Below are positions 47,671 through 56,948 of a DNA stretch of 64,000 bases, one piece after another. A model generated the notes under the pieces. The model made no database searches. It saw only the letters and a list, made by a program, of their open reading frames with translations, and was not told the origin of the DNA. Origin of the DNA: Xanthomonas arboricola pv. juglandis (GTDB taxonomy: Bacteria > Pseudomonadota > Gammaproteobacteria > Xanthomonadales > Xanthomonadaceae); contig NZ_JZEF01000002.1 in assembly GCF_001013475.1 (NCBI RefSeq), positions 808,785 to 872,784 on the forward strand. Reading direction: 5' to 3'. The translations under genes and the position numbers were made by a program. Position 1 is the stretch's first letter. Each line of letters starts with the position of its first letter.

Positions 47671-49661
47671 CAGGTCGTTGCCTTTCCGGGTGCGTCCCGG
47701 CCAGCGTCTGCGACCCGCCCAGCATGCTCCTGGCGCAGCCGGATCGCCAGCAGGGTGATGTCGTCGTACGGGTCGGCCTGGCCGGTGAAGTGGGCGATGT
47801 TGGCGATCACCGCCTTGCACTGCGCCGCCGCGCTGCGGCGTGGCCGCAAGGCGCCGAGCAGGCGCTCCAGCCCGTAGCTGGCGCCCTGCTCGTCCATTGC
47901 TTCGGTCACCCCGTCGGTATAGCCCAGCAGCGTCTGCCCGGCGCTCATGCGGCCCTGCAGCACCGGGTAGGCCACCTGTGGCTCGATCCCCAGCGGCGCG
48001 CCGGTGTCCAGCGGCAACGGCCGCGCGCTGCCGTCGATGTCGATCAGCACCGGCGGCTCGTGGCCGGCACTGGCCAGCCAGTAGTCGCCGCTCACCACGT
48101 TGATCACCCCGCACAGCACCGTGGCGAACATGCAGGTGTCGTTGTTTTCGGCCAGCCGCGTGGAGGCGGCGATCAGGATGCTGTCCGGGCGCGTATGCCG
48201 GCGCGCGGCGATTTCCAGCACGCTCACCGCGCGCGCCATGAACAAGGCGGCCGGCACGCCCTTGTCGGACACATCGCCCACCACGAACCACAGCAGCCCC
48301 GGCTCGGTCTCGACGAAGTGGTAGAAGTCGCCGCCCACCGCCTTGGCCGGTTCCAGCCAGGCGCAGGTTTCCAGATGCGAACTGGCGCGGTCGAAGGTGC
48401 GCCCGGAGGGCAGCATCGCCTGCTGGATCTCGCGCGCAATCTGCAGCTCGCTGTGCATGCGCTCGCGCGCGGCGGTCATCTCGCCGATCTGCGCGATATG
48501 GTCGCGGATCGCATCGCGCGCGCTGTCGAACGCACGCGCCATCACGCCCACCTCGTCGCGGCGTTCGATGTGCTGCAGCGGGTATGCGAATTCGCCACGG
48601 CGAAAGTGCTCGGCGGTATCGGTCAATTCCTCGATCGGGCGCGTCAGCTTGCGCGTGATCCGCCCCATCAGCCACCACCACACCACCGCGCCCAGCAACG
48701 CCGCCAGCGCCACCCACGCGGCCAGCCAGTTCAGGCCCGCCAGCACATAGCCCTCCGAGGCGGACAGCACAAAGGTCCAGCCGCTGCGCCCCACCGCCGC
48801 GCTATGGGTCAAAAAGCGCTCGCCATCCGGCGCGGTGTGCGCGAACGAGATCGGCTGGCCCGCCGCCACCGCGCGCTGCAGCGGTGCCAGATCCGGTCGA
48901 GAATGCGCCACGTAGCGCTCCAGCGTGTAACGCAGGTTGAGCGCCGGGTCGGGGCTGAACACCAGCATGCCTTCGGGCGACAGCAGCATCGGCTGGATGC
49001 CGATGTCGCGCGGCAGCTGGTCGATGATCTCGCGCAGGTGCTGCAGCGGCAGGTCCACGCTGACCATGCCCACCGGCGCGGCATCCACCGCATCGCCCGG
49101 CCGGCGCAACGGCAGGTTGTAGCTGGTGTACAGCGCATTGCCGCCATTGGCGTTGAGATACGGCTCGGACCACCACGCGCGCCCTTCGCGCTGGGTGCGC
49201 AGATACCACGGCATCGCGCGGTAGTCGTAGCCCAGGTCCTGCACCGATTTCTCCAGCACGCGCGTGCCGTCGCGATGCACGTACCAGACAAACCCGGTGT
49301 CGCGCGCCTTCTGCGTGCGCGGCTCGATGATCAACCGCGCAGCACCGATATCCGGATCGCCGCTGAGCGTGGCCAGCAGCAGCGCGCGCAGGTTGAACGG
49401 CTGCAGCCCCACCGCGCTGCTGCTGGCCGCCAGCGTGCGGCCGCTCACCTGCACCGAGTCCAGCATCGCCGCCAGGCTGCGTGCGGTCTGCTCGGTCAGG
49501 CCATCCACCTCGGTGCGCGCCGCCTCCACCAGCTCGGCGCGTGCCCCCAGGTAGAACACCGTGCCCAGCAACGCCAGCAACACCACCAGCACCGCAGTGG
49601 CGGCCAGCAACACGCGCATGCGCAGGCTGTGCCGCCAGTGCACCCGCGGGGTGGCGGCCAC
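47670..49661 (-). CDS. Membrane sensor PP2C (SpoIIE/RsbU-type) phosphatase
   Basis: 663 residues from GTG 49661. TM1 about 15-38, periplasmic dCACHE-like sensor about 40-315 (GFVWYVHRDGTRVLEKSVQD, MPWYLRTQREGRAWWSEPYL), TM2 about 317-340, HAMP about 340-392, then a PP2C domain with AVGGDFYHFVE (about 441-451), VVGDVSDKGVPAALFMARA, GYTDGVTEAMDEQGASYG and DPYDDITLLAIRL. It should dephosphorylate the STAS protein in response to a periplasmic ligand. Operon order phosphatase, kinase, STAS. Confidence 0.93.
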   Translation of the reverse strand: MAATPRVHWRHSLRMRVLLAATAVLVVLLALLGTVFYLGARAELVEAARTEVDGLTEQTARSLAAMLDSVQVSGRTLAASSSAVGLQPFNLRALLLATLSGDPDIGAARLIIEPRTQKARDTGFVWYVHRDGTRVLEKSVQDLGYDYRAMPWYLRTQREGRAWWSEPYLNANGGNALYTSYNLPLRRPGDAVDAAPVGMVSVDLPLQHLREIIDQLPRDIGIQPMLLSPEGMLVFSPDPALNLRYTLERYVAHSRPDLAPLQRAVAAGQPISFAHTAPDGERFLTHSAAVGRSGWTFVLSASEGYVLAGLNWLAAWVALAALLGAVVWWWLMGRITRKLTRPIEELTDTAEHFRRGEFAYPLQHIERRDEVGVMARAFDSARDAIRDHIAQIGEMTAARERMHSELQIAREIQQAMLPSGRTFDRASSHLETCAWLEPAKAVGGDFYHFVETEPGLLWFVVGDVSDKGVPAALFMARAVSVLEIAARRHTRPDSILIAASTRLAENNDTCMFATVLCGVINVVSGDYWLASAGHEPPVLIDIDGSARPLPLDTGAPLGIEPQVAYPVLQGRMSAGQTLLGYTDGVTEAMDEQGASYGLERLLGALRPRRSAAAQCKAVIANIAHFTGQADPYDDITLLAIRLRQEHAGRVADAGRDAPGKATT

Positions 49662-49788
49662 GCTGTCGGCTGGCGATGTGGGACCCGTGGAGATGGCGCG
49701 CTTCCGTGGCGGCGGATGGCCTCGATCATGGCAGTTTTACGGCCGCCGGCAACCGGCTCACGGCCGCCTCATCCTCAGCTGCCGTAAA

Positions 49789-49806
49789 TTGACCCCAGCG
49801 GGTCAA
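49789..49806 (+). promoter_or_regulatory. Short palindrome upstream of the first effector/immunity operon
   Basis: TTGACCC (49789-49795), loop CAGC, GGGTCAA (49800-49806). It lies about 42 bp before the lipoprotein start and may be an operator. No such site precedes the second effector pair. Confidence 0.4.
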
Positions 49807-49847
49807 GCAAACTAGATTGACTCCCCCTATCGCCATGGAGGCCGGCC

Positions 49848-50516
49848 TTGCGCCAGATTCTGACCCCGAGCCTGCTGGCCCTTTTGCTTACGGCCTGTAA
49901 CGCCCCGGAGACCAGCATGACCCAGACCCAATCCCCCGCAACCGAGGCCGCTGCAGAAGCCGACGTCGAGGCCGGTGGCCGCGGCCTTGCCAAGTTGAAT
50001 CCGAGCCCGCGCAAGGCGTATGAGGTCACCGTCAAGATCGACAAAGCACCGGGAGCGTTCGGAGCTGTCAATGGGTACGCGCAGTACGACGTTACTAACG
50101 ACAGCGAGTGTGGGCGTATCCACCCTGAAACAGGTGTCGGTCGTCGCATTACCAGTAACGAATCATTCGCATTGCAGAAAGTCTCCGAGCAGGAGTATCA
50201 CGGCACCATCTACCTTGATCTTATGCAAGACGAGGATTACTACGGCCGTGGCGTCTGTCATTGGGAATTGACTGGCACTCGTGTGTCGTTGAAAGCGACT
50301 GGTGCAGCCGCTGAAACAGAGTTTCTCCCGTTCCTCGATTTCAAGGACATAATCTCCGGAAAGCCGGCGACACTCTATTTTTGGAAAGGCGGGTACCCGC
50401 GCGAAGACATCGAAAACTATGCCGACATGGGGTTGTCCAACGCAGCAGATTTTAAGCCGGAGCTGCGCGAGGAACTGTTTTCGGTCACTGTTGTCGCCAA
50501 GGAAGCACGGCCATGA
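49848..50516 (+). CDS. Immunity lipoprotein (X-Tfi) of a T4SS lipase effector
   Basis: 222 residues from TTG 49848, which has GGAGG at 49837-49841. Lipobox LLTAC places lipidation at Cys17; the mature protein would be periplasm-facing. No catalytic motif is visible. Its stop overlaps the effector start (ATGA at 50513-50516). In X. citri antibacterial T4SS loci a lipoprotein encoded just upstream protects the producer from the partner toxin, and this pair recalls the phospholipase pair I remember from there. Immunity is inferred from context. Confidence 0.75.
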   Translation: MRQILTPSLLALLLTACNAPETSMTQTQSPATEAAAEADVEAGGRGLAKLNPSPRKAYEVTVKIDKAPGAFGAVNGYAQYDVTNDSECGRIHPETGVGRRITSNESFALQKVSEQEYHGTIYLDLMQDEDYYGRGVCHWELTGTRVSLKATGAAAETEFLPFLDFKDIISGKPATLYFWKGGYPREDIENYADMGLSNAADFKPELREELFSVTVVAKEARP

Positions 50517-51838
50517 AGCCGACATCTCAGCAATATGCTGTATTGTCGAACGACGGGTACGTTGACCGTGAGGTGGGCGTGCGGCGGCCGGGTGGTCGCG
50601 AGCGGTTAGATGTTGGCGGCGCGACGTATGAAGTTCTGGAGCATGTCAATAATCGCAGGACCGGTTATCAGGGAACCATTTATCAGCGCGTAGGGGGTGG
50701 AGACATCGTCGTTGCGCATCGGGGCACCGAAGAAATTTATCGTGATGCCGTGCAGGCCGACGGCTCGATGGTGTTCAATCGCGACAATCCGCAGGCTGCT
50801 GATGCAATCGCGCTGACCAAGCATGCCTTGGACTATGCGAGCAAGCAGGCGCAACGCAGCGGGCACGCTCCTGAAGTTAGCGTCACCGGTCATTCCCTGG
50901 GCGGCGCGTTGGCCCAGGTAACAGCCCACCACTTCGATCTCAAAGGCGAGACATTTAATTCATACGGGGCCGCTAGCCTTGCATATCGGATACCCGAGGG
51001 CGGAACCAACGTGGTAAATCACGTGATGGCTTCCGATCCGGTCAGCGCGGCATCGCCTCATTTCGGGCAGGTGCGTATTTACGCAAGGCCGCAAGAGATT
51101 GCGGCGCTGAGCGCGGCGGGTTATAGCAACAGTCAGGCCAATTTTTTGATTCCTGATTCGCCAGTTGCCGCGTCGGTCGCTTCGCTTGGTTACCATAAAT
51201 TAGGCAATTTTCTCGGCGAGCGCTCGCCCCTCAATGACCCGAATGCTCGCCAGCTTGCCGAGAAGAACGAGCGGCTGATCAACGAGTACCGGTCAGATCT
51301 GAGCGAGATCCGCGCCGGCATCACCTTGTTGAGCCGGGGGCCGAAGGGCCTCGGCCAGGACGCCATCGACGCCATCCGTGGCCCGCTCGCTCCGGGCGAG
51401 CCTGCCAAGCACGACGCACGCGAGCACGGCAACGAGCACACCTCGCTGCGTATCGACCAGCCGGGGCATGTGGGCAACGCCCTGTTCCAGGACGCGCAGC
51501 GTGGCGTGCACGCACAGGACGCACGTGCAGGACGCGCGCCCGACCAGCAGAGCGCCCAGTTGTCCGGCTCGCTCGCCTCGGAAATGCACGCCGCCGGCGG
51601 CCAGCGCATCGACGCAGTGATGATGAGCCCCGATGCCGCACGCACCTTCGCCGTGCAGGGCCGCGTGGACGACCCCGCGCAGCTGCGCGTCAGCGTGGAA
51701 ACCATGACCGCGATGAACACCCCGCTGGAGCAGAGCAGCCAGCGCGTGGCAGACAATGCGGCACGCCAAGCGGTGGCGCTGGAGCAGCAGCAAACCCAGA
51801 CTCAGCAACAACAGCAGGGCGCACGCGCGCTGGGCTGA
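50513..51838 (+). CDS. T4SS antibacterial effector (X-Tfe): lipase domain plus XVIPCD
   Basis: 441 residues. The N-terminal class-3-lipase-like alpha/beta hydrolase has GHSLGG with Ser128; DPVSAASP (Asp175) and YHKLGNF (His228) complete a plausible triad. No signal peptide. From about 315 there is an XVIPCD secretion domain (PGHVGNALFQDAQRGVHAQD, RIDAVMMS, VQGRVDDPAQLRV, NTPLEQSSQ), ending in the typical Gln-rich tail. XVIPCD recruits cargo to VirD4 of the Xanthomonadales T4SS, which kills rival bacteria. Expected activity: phospholipase in the target periplasm. Confidence 0.88.
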   Translation: MKPTSQQYAVLSNDGYVDREVGVRRPGGRERLDVGGATYEVLEHVNNRRTGYQGTIYQRVGGGDIVVAHRGTEEIYRDAVQADGSMVFNRDNPQAADAIALTKHALDYASKQAQRSGHAPEVSVTGHSLGGALAQVTAHHFDLKGETFNSYGAASLAYRIPEGGTNVVNHVMASDPVSAASPHFGQVRIYARPQEIAALSAAGYSNSQANFLIPDSPVAASVASLGYHKLGNFLGERSPLNDPNARQLAEKNERLINEYRSDLSEIRAGITLLSRGPKGLGQDAIDAIRGPLAPGEPAKHDAREHGNEHTSLRIDQPGHVGNALFQDAQRGVHAQDARAGRAPDQQSAQLSGSLASEMHAAGGQRIDAVMMSPDAARTFAVQGRVDDPAQLRVSVETMTAMNTPLEQSSQRVADNAARQAVALEQQQTQTQQQQQGARALG

Positions 51839-52088
51839 GCGCGTTCATGCATGCATGGGCGCGGAGCGGTCGACAAAACGGCTGCGCAGCCATCAGGTGG
51901 GCGCGGCTGCTCCTCGGAATCGGCGTGGACCACGCGTGCACTGCGGTGCTGAGCGCGCCATCCGCACCATTTGACGGCCGCTCGCTACACGTTGGGAGTC
52001 GCGCTTGATACGGTGATGCGCCTGACCCGCAGCGCTGACGCGGCGGCGCTTCAATCTGCCAACTGCTGCCATCGCGTGGTGCACAGAA

Positions 52089-52116
52089 AAAACGCCGGCT
52101 TGCCCGGCGTTTTTCG
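52089..52116 (+). terminator. Rho-independent terminator
   Basis: ACGCCGG (52094-52100), loop CTTGC, CCGGCGT (52106-52112), flanked by A6 and T5. It probably ends the effector/immunity transcript 250 bp upstream, and could work on both strands. Confidence 0.8.
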
Positions 52117-52290
52117 TTCGGCCGCTGCCCACCTACGGACGCGAGCTTGTCGAGTGCGCCGAGCGGGCAGGGCAGCTAGAAGGCGGGCGGTCTTCACCCG
52201 TCGGGCTGCTGCTGTCGAGCTGGAATCGCACTTTGCCGCGCAGCGCCGGTGACGGTAATCGAGCCAGGGGTGTCCTTACAGAATCAGCTG

Positions 52291-52362
52291 TCAGCCACAG
52301 CCACAGCCACAGCCACGCAGCCGTAGTCACAGCGCAGCCGCAGCCGCAGCCGCAGCCGCTGC
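52291..52362. repeat. Hexanucleotide repeat tract (CAGCCA then CAGCCG)
   Basis: About four CAGCCA units (from 52292) followed, after GCAGCCGTAGTCACAG, by about four or five CAGCCG units. Non-coding position. Confidence 0.75.
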
Positions 52363-52604
52363 CGCTGCGCGCGGTGAGCGGTGAGCAGTGAGCGGCGTGC
52401 GTACGACGATGGTATGTGCTTCCAGCAACGCGCCCCGGTGCCGGGAAGTCGGCAGCACGTCGCCGCATCGCATCGCATCGAGCCCAGGTCTGCTTGTGCT
52501 GCCCTAACAGTCGACCACGCCTGTCACCTCAGCGACCGATCGCCAGTGACAGACCCGCTGCGCACTATCGCGGCGGTTTTCTGTTGCACCCGCACAACAA
52601 TGCG

Positions 52605-52623
52605 CTGGCGAAAATATCGCCAG
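52605..52623 (+). promoter_or_regulatory. Palindrome upstream of the galactanase gene
   Basis: CTGGCGA (52605-52611), AAATA, TCGCCAG (52617-52623): perfect 7-5-7. A further half-site TCGCTGGCG follows at 52625. It is 222 bp before the start codon; a sugar-responsive repressor site is possible. Confidence 0.5.
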
Positions 52624-52844
52624 TTCGCTGGCGCAAGGTGTTTGCCGCCGCGAGATATGCCGCAACCACGCAGCAGCTATAGCGAGCGCGACCGCATTGC
52701 GCCGCCGTGCTGCAATCGCCACCGTTTCGCGGCGTGTCTGGCCGCTGCGGGCAGCGCCGCATTCACCACAGGCACGCGGCGAGTTCAGGGGGATCAGGCA
52801 GGGCGCCATGTGGCGCGACATCCATCGATCAAGGGAGAGGGTTC

Positions 52845-53846
52845 ATGCACGTTTTTCGCAAGGGGTACCACCGTTTGCTGCTGGTGCTGCTGCTGGGTGG
52901 CCTTAGTGCCGGCGCCGGCGCGCAGGGCATCGCCAAGGGCGCCGATGTCAGCTGGCTCAACCAGCAGGCCGCGGCCAACCCGCCGCAAGTGTTTCGCGAT
53001 GCGGCCGGCAACACCACCGACTTCATCAAGCTGTTCAAGGATGTGGGCGGCAACGCCATCCGCCTGCGCGTGTGGGTCAACCCGTCCGGCGGCTGGAACG
53101 ATGGCCGCGACACCCTGGACAAGGCCAAGCGCGCCGCCGCGCAGGGCATGCGCATCATGATCGACTTCCACTACAGCGACAGCTGGGCCGACCCCGGCAA
53201 GCAGACCAAGCCCGCCGCCTGGGCGGGCCACTCCGTCGCCCAGCTCAATACCGATGTCTACAGCCACACCCAGGGCATCCTCAAATACCTCAAGGACAAC
53301 GGCATCACCGTCAGCTGGGTGCAGGTGGGCAACGAGATCAACAGCGGCATGCTGTGGAACGAGGGCAAGACGCCCAACTTCGCCACGCTGGGCCAGTTCA
53401 TCAACAGCGGCTATAACGCCACCAAGGCGGTGTACCCCAACGCCAAGGTCATCGTGCATCTGGCCAACGGCTACGACAACGCCAACTTCCGCTGGTTCTT
53501 CGACAACCTGCGCTCGGCCGGCGGCAAGTGGGACGTCATCGGCATGTCGCATTACCCGCCGGTCGGCAGCTGGCAGGACTACAACAACCGGCTGGACACC
53601 AACATGCGCGACATGATCTCCCGCTACGGCAGCGGCGTGATCGTGGCCGAGGTCGGCATGGACTGGCAGCAGGCCGCCACCACCCGCGCCATGCTCACCA
53701 ACCTGCTCAGCCGCAGCAGCGCCATCGGGTCGCGCGTGCTCGGCATCTTCTACTGGGAGCCCAACGCCTACCCCGGCTGGCAGGGCTACACCATGGGCGC
53801 GGTCAACAACAACGGCCAGCTGACCGAAGCGCTACAAGCGTTCTGA
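52845..53846 (+). CDS. Secreted arabinogalactan endo-beta-1,4-galactanase (GH53)
   Basis: 333 residues from ATG 52845 with AAGGGAGAGGG upstream. Signal peptide about 1-27 (LLLVLLLGGLSAGAGA). GH53 landmarks: KGADVSWL (31-38), GGNAIRLRVWVNP, MIDFHYSDSWADPGKQ, acid/base Glu164 in WVQVGNEINSG and nucleophile Glu269 in VIVAEVGMDW. It cleaves beta-1,4-galactan side chains of plant pectin outside the cell. A palindromic repeat follows the stop directly. Confidence 0.95.
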   Translation: MHVFRKGYHRLLLVLLLGGLSAGAGAQGIAKGADVSWLNQQAAANPPQVFRDAAGNTTDFIKLFKDVGGNAIRLRVWVNPSGGWNDGRDTLDKAKRAAAQGMRIMIDFHYSDSWADPGKQTKPAAWAGHSVAQLNTDVYSHTQGILKYLKDNGITVSWVQVGNEINSGMLWNEGKTPNFATLGQFINSGYNATKAVYPNAKVIVHLANGYDNANFRWFFDNLRSAGGKWDVIGMSHYPPVGSWQDYNNRLDTNMRDMISRYGSGVIVAEVGMDWQQAATTRAMLTNLLSRSSAIGSRVLGIFYWEPNAYPGWQGYTMGAVNNNGQLTEALQAF

Positions 53847-53858
53847 CCACCCCACCGC

Positions 53859-53926
53859 CGTAGGAGCGCACCCGGGCGCGACGGGCTTCACCGGTAACGC
53901 CTCTCGCGCCCGGGTGCGCTCCTACG
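53859..53926. repeat. GTAGGAGCGCACCCGGGCGCGA palindrome, copy 3
   Basis: Perfect 23-bp arms (53859-53881 and 53904-53926), same family as the two copies in the mdc operon. It begins 12 bp after the galactanase stop and could act as an mRNA 3' stabiliser. Confidence 0.85.
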
Positions 53927-54162
53927 GGTATGCGTGTCGGTCCATTCCGGCCGGTGGCCCTTATCCTTTGGTCGTATACCGGCAGCGCCCGCTGCACCGG
54001 ATCGTCGTCCCAGCCGGCATCAGTACCCCACCCGCGCACGACACCGTCCCATTCCATACGCACCCGTAGCGAGGAATGGCAACAGGTGCGTGCGGTACAC
54101 TTGGGGGTTCACGAATTCACGATGTCGACACACCCGCGGGGTGTGTCCCCCCGGGAGCGCTA

Positions 54163-56850
54163 ATGAACTGGTTGAACGAAGTGCTGCACAACGATCCGAA
54201 CCCGCTTGAGACGCAGGAGTGGCTCGAATCGATCAAGGCCGTCATCGACGTCGAAGGCCCGGAGCGCGCCCATCAGCTGCTGGAAGGCATGGTCGAACAG
54301 ACCCGCCGCGCCGGCGCTTACCTGCCGTTCTCGCCCACCACCGAGTACGTCAACACCATCGCACCGGCCAACGAGGCCAAGAACCCCGGCGACTCCGCGC
54401 TGGAGTGGAAGATCCGCTCGATCATCCGCTGGAACGCCATGGCCACCGTCGTGCGGGCCAACCGCAAGCCGGGCGACCTGGGCGGCCACATCGCCTCGTT
54501 CGCCTCCAGCGCCACGCTGTACGACGTGGGCTTCAACCACTTCTGGCGCGCGCCCAGCGACCAGCACCCGGGCGACCTGCTGTTCATCCAGGGCCATAGC
54601 GCCCCGGGCGTCTACGCCCGCGCCTTCCTGGAAGGCCGCATCAGCGAAGCCCAGCTGGACAACTTCCGCATGGAAGTGGACGGCCAGGGCATCTCCTCCT
54701 ATCCGCATCCGTGGCTGATGCCCGAGTTCTGGCAGACCCCCACCGTGTCGATGGGCCTGGGCCCATTGGCCGCCATTTACCAGGCGCAGTTCATGCGCTA
54801 CCTGGAAAACCGCGGCCTGATCGAGAAGTCCGACCGCAAGGTGTGGTGCTTCATCGGCGACGGCGAGAGCGACGAGCCGGAAACCCTCGGCGCCATCGCG
54901 CTGGCCGGCCGCGAAGGCCTGGACAACCTGATCTTCGTGGTCAACTGCAACCTGCAGCGCCTGGACGGCCCGGTGCGCGGCAACGGCAAGATCATCCAGG
55001 AGCTGGAAGGCGTGTTCCGTGGCGGCGGCTGGAACGTCATCAAGCTGCTCTGGGGCGGCTACTGGGACGCGCTGCTGGGCAAGGACACCGACGGTGTGCT
55101 GCGCAAGCTGATGATGGAAACCGTCGACGGCGAATACCAGAACTGCAAGGCCTTCGGCGGCGCCTACACGCGCGCCAACTTCTTCGGCAAGTACCCGGAG
55201 ACCGCGGCCATGGTCGCCGGCCTGTCCGACGACGACATCTGGCGCCTGAACCGTGGCGGCCACGACCCGCACAAGGTGTACGCCGCCTACCACCAGGCCG
55301 TGAACACCAAGGGCATGCCCACCGTGATCCTGGCCAAGACGGTCAAGGGCTACGGCATGGGCTCGGCCGGTGAGGCGCTCAACCCCACCCACCAGACCAA
55401 GAAGCTGGACGACGCGGCGGTCAAGCACTTCCGCGACCGCTTCAACATCCCGGTGACCGACGCCCAGCTGGAAGACGGCCAGGTGCCGTTCTACCACCCC
55501 GGCGAAGATTCCCCGGAAGTGCAGTACCTCAAGGAGCGCCGCAACGTGTTGGGCGGCTTCCTGCCCTCGCGCCGCCCCAAGGCCAGCAAGTCGTTCGTGG
55601 CGCCCACGCTCGACAAGTTCGAGCGCCTGCTCAAGGACAGCGGCGAGCGCAGCTATTCCACCACCATGTCCTTCGTGCAGAGCCTCAACATCGCCCTGCG
55701 CGACAAGGAACTGGGTCCGCGCATCGTGCCGATCGTGGCCGATGAGGCGCGCACCTTCGGTATGGAGGGCATGTTCCGCCAGATCGGCATCTATGCCCCG
55801 TTCGGCCAGAAGTACAAGCCGGTCGATGCCGACCAGCTGATGTACTACCGCGAAGACCAGACCGGCCAGGTGCTGCAGCAGGGCATCAGCGAGCCGGGCG
55901 CCATCGCCTCGTGGATGGCCGCCGGCACCAGCTACTCGGTGTCGGATGTGCCGATGCTGCCGTTCTACATCTACTACTCCATGTTCGGCTTCCAGCGCGT
56001 GGGCGATATCGCCTGGCAGGCAGCGGACATGCGCACGCGGGGCTTCCTGCTCGGCGGCACCGCCGGCCGCACCACGCTCAACGGCGAAGGCCTGCAGCAC
56101 GAAGACGGCTTCAGCCAGGTCATCGCCGGCTCGATTCCGAACGTGCGTAGCTACGACCCGACCTTCGGCTTCGAAGTCACCGTCATCATGCAGCACGGCA
56201 TGAAGGCGATGATGGAAGACCAGATTGACGAGTACTACTACATCACCCTGATGAACGAGAACTACGCCCACCCCGGCATGCCGGACGGCGCAGCCGAGGG
56301 CATCATCAAGGGCATGTACCTGCTCAAGGACGCCGGCAAGCCCAAGAAGGGCGAGCTGCGCGTGCAGCTGCTGGGCAGCGGCACCATCCTGCGCGAGGCC
56401 ATTGCTGCGGCCGAGCTGCTGGACAAGGACTTCGGCGTCACCGCCGACATCTGGTCCTGCCCCAGCCTCAACGAAGTGCGTCGCGACGGCTACGCCGTAG
56501 AACGCTGGAACCGCCTGCACCCGGAAGCCGAACAGCGCAAGCCGTACGTCACCCAGCTGCTGGAAGGCCGCCAGGGCCCGGCCATCGCCGCCACCGACTA
56601 CGTGCGCGCCTTCGCCGACCAGATCCGCGCCTTCGTCCCGATGACCTACACCGTGCTCGGCACGGATGGGTTCGGTCGGTCGGATACGCGTGCCAACCTG
56701 CGCCGCTTCTTCGAGGTCGACCGTTACTACATCGCGCATGCGGCGATTGCCGCGCTGGCGAAGGACGGCAAGATGACGGGCAAGGATGTGGCCCGGGCGA
56801 TCAAGCAGTACAAGATTGATCCTGAGAAGGCGAATCCTGTTGGGGTTTGA
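54163..56850 (+). CDS. aceE: Pyruvate dehydrogenase E1 component (homodimeric type)
   Basis: 895 residues from ATG 54163 (CGGGAG upstream), normal AceE length. Thiamine diphosphate binding motif is GDGESDEPETLGAIALAGRE with the downstream NCNLQRLDGPV. Other AceE features: GHSAPGVYARAFLEGRISEA, HQTKKLDD, YREDQTGQVLQQGI and NENYAHPGMP. It decarboxylates pyruvate in the pyruvate dehydrogenase complex. aceF and lpd are not in the window. A bidirectional-looking terminator follows, beyond which the composition changes. Confidence 0.97.
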   Translation: MNWLNEVLHNDPNPLETQEWLESIKAVIDVEGPERAHQLLEGMVEQTRRAGAYLPFSPTTEYVNTIAPANEAKNPGDSALEWKIRSIIRWNAMATVVRANRKPGDLGGHIASFASSATLYDVGFNHFWRAPSDQHPGDLLFIQGHSAPGVYARAFLEGRISEAQLDNFRMEVDGQGISSYPHPWLMPEFWQTPTVSMGLGPLAAIYQAQFMRYLENRGLIEKSDRKVWCFIGDGESDEPETLGAIALAGREGLDNLIFVVNCNLQRLDGPVRGNGKIIQELEGVFRGGGWNVIKLLWGGYWDALLGKDTDGVLRKLMMETVDGEYQNCKAFGGAYTRANFFGKYPETAAMVAGLSDDDIWRLNRGGHDPHKVYAAYHQAVNTKGMPTVILAKTVKGYGMGSAGEALNPTHQTKKLDDAAVKHFRDRFNIPVTDAQLEDGQVPFYHPGEDSPEVQYLKERRNVLGGFLPSRRPKASKSFVAPTLDKFERLLKDSGERSYSTTMSFVQSLNIALRDKELGPRIVPIVADEARTFGMEGMFRQIGIYAPFGQKYKPVDADQLMYYREDQTGQVLQQGISEPGAIASWMAAGTSYSVSDVPMLPFYIYYSMFGFQRVGDIAWQAADMRTRGFLLGGTAGRTTLNGEGLQHEDGFSQVIAGSIPNVRSYDPTFGFEVTVIMQHGMKAMMEDQIDEYYYITLMNENYAHPGMPDGAAEGIIKGMYLLKDAGKPKKGELRVQLLGSGTILREAIAAAELLDKDFGVTADIWSCPSLNEVRRDGYAVERWNRLHPEAEQRKPYVTQLLEGRQGPAIAATDYVRAFADQIRAFVPMTYTVLGTDGFGRSDTRANLRRFFEVDRYYIAHAAIAALAKDGKMTGKDVARAIKQYKIDPEKANPVGV

Positions 56851-56867
56851 GGTTTAGTGGAATTGCT

Positions 56868-56903
56868 TTTTTAATCGAGGCGGCCACTGGCCGCCTCGAT
56901 TTT
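56868..56903 (+). terminator. Rho-independent terminator of aceE
   Basis: AATCGAGGCGGCC (56873-56885), loop ACT, GGCCGCCTCGATT (56889-56901), with a T run after it and T6 before it. A very stable 13-bp stem. Confidence 0.88.
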
Positions 56904-56948
56904 AAGGGGGGTGGGAGTCTGCGATTAATAGTAGGCAAGGACGGTGCG

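Larger units (their letters stand above)
51839..52844. other. 1-kb gap between effector pair and galactanase
   Basis: No gene I can support. It contains a terminator (52089-52116), a hexamer repeat tract (52291-52362) and an operator-like palindrome (52605-52623). Open frames present are short and have no family character. Confidence 0.6.

Noticed and set aside
54160..56739. 859-codon open frame on the minus strand
   Set aside because: Antisense to aceE over its full length.
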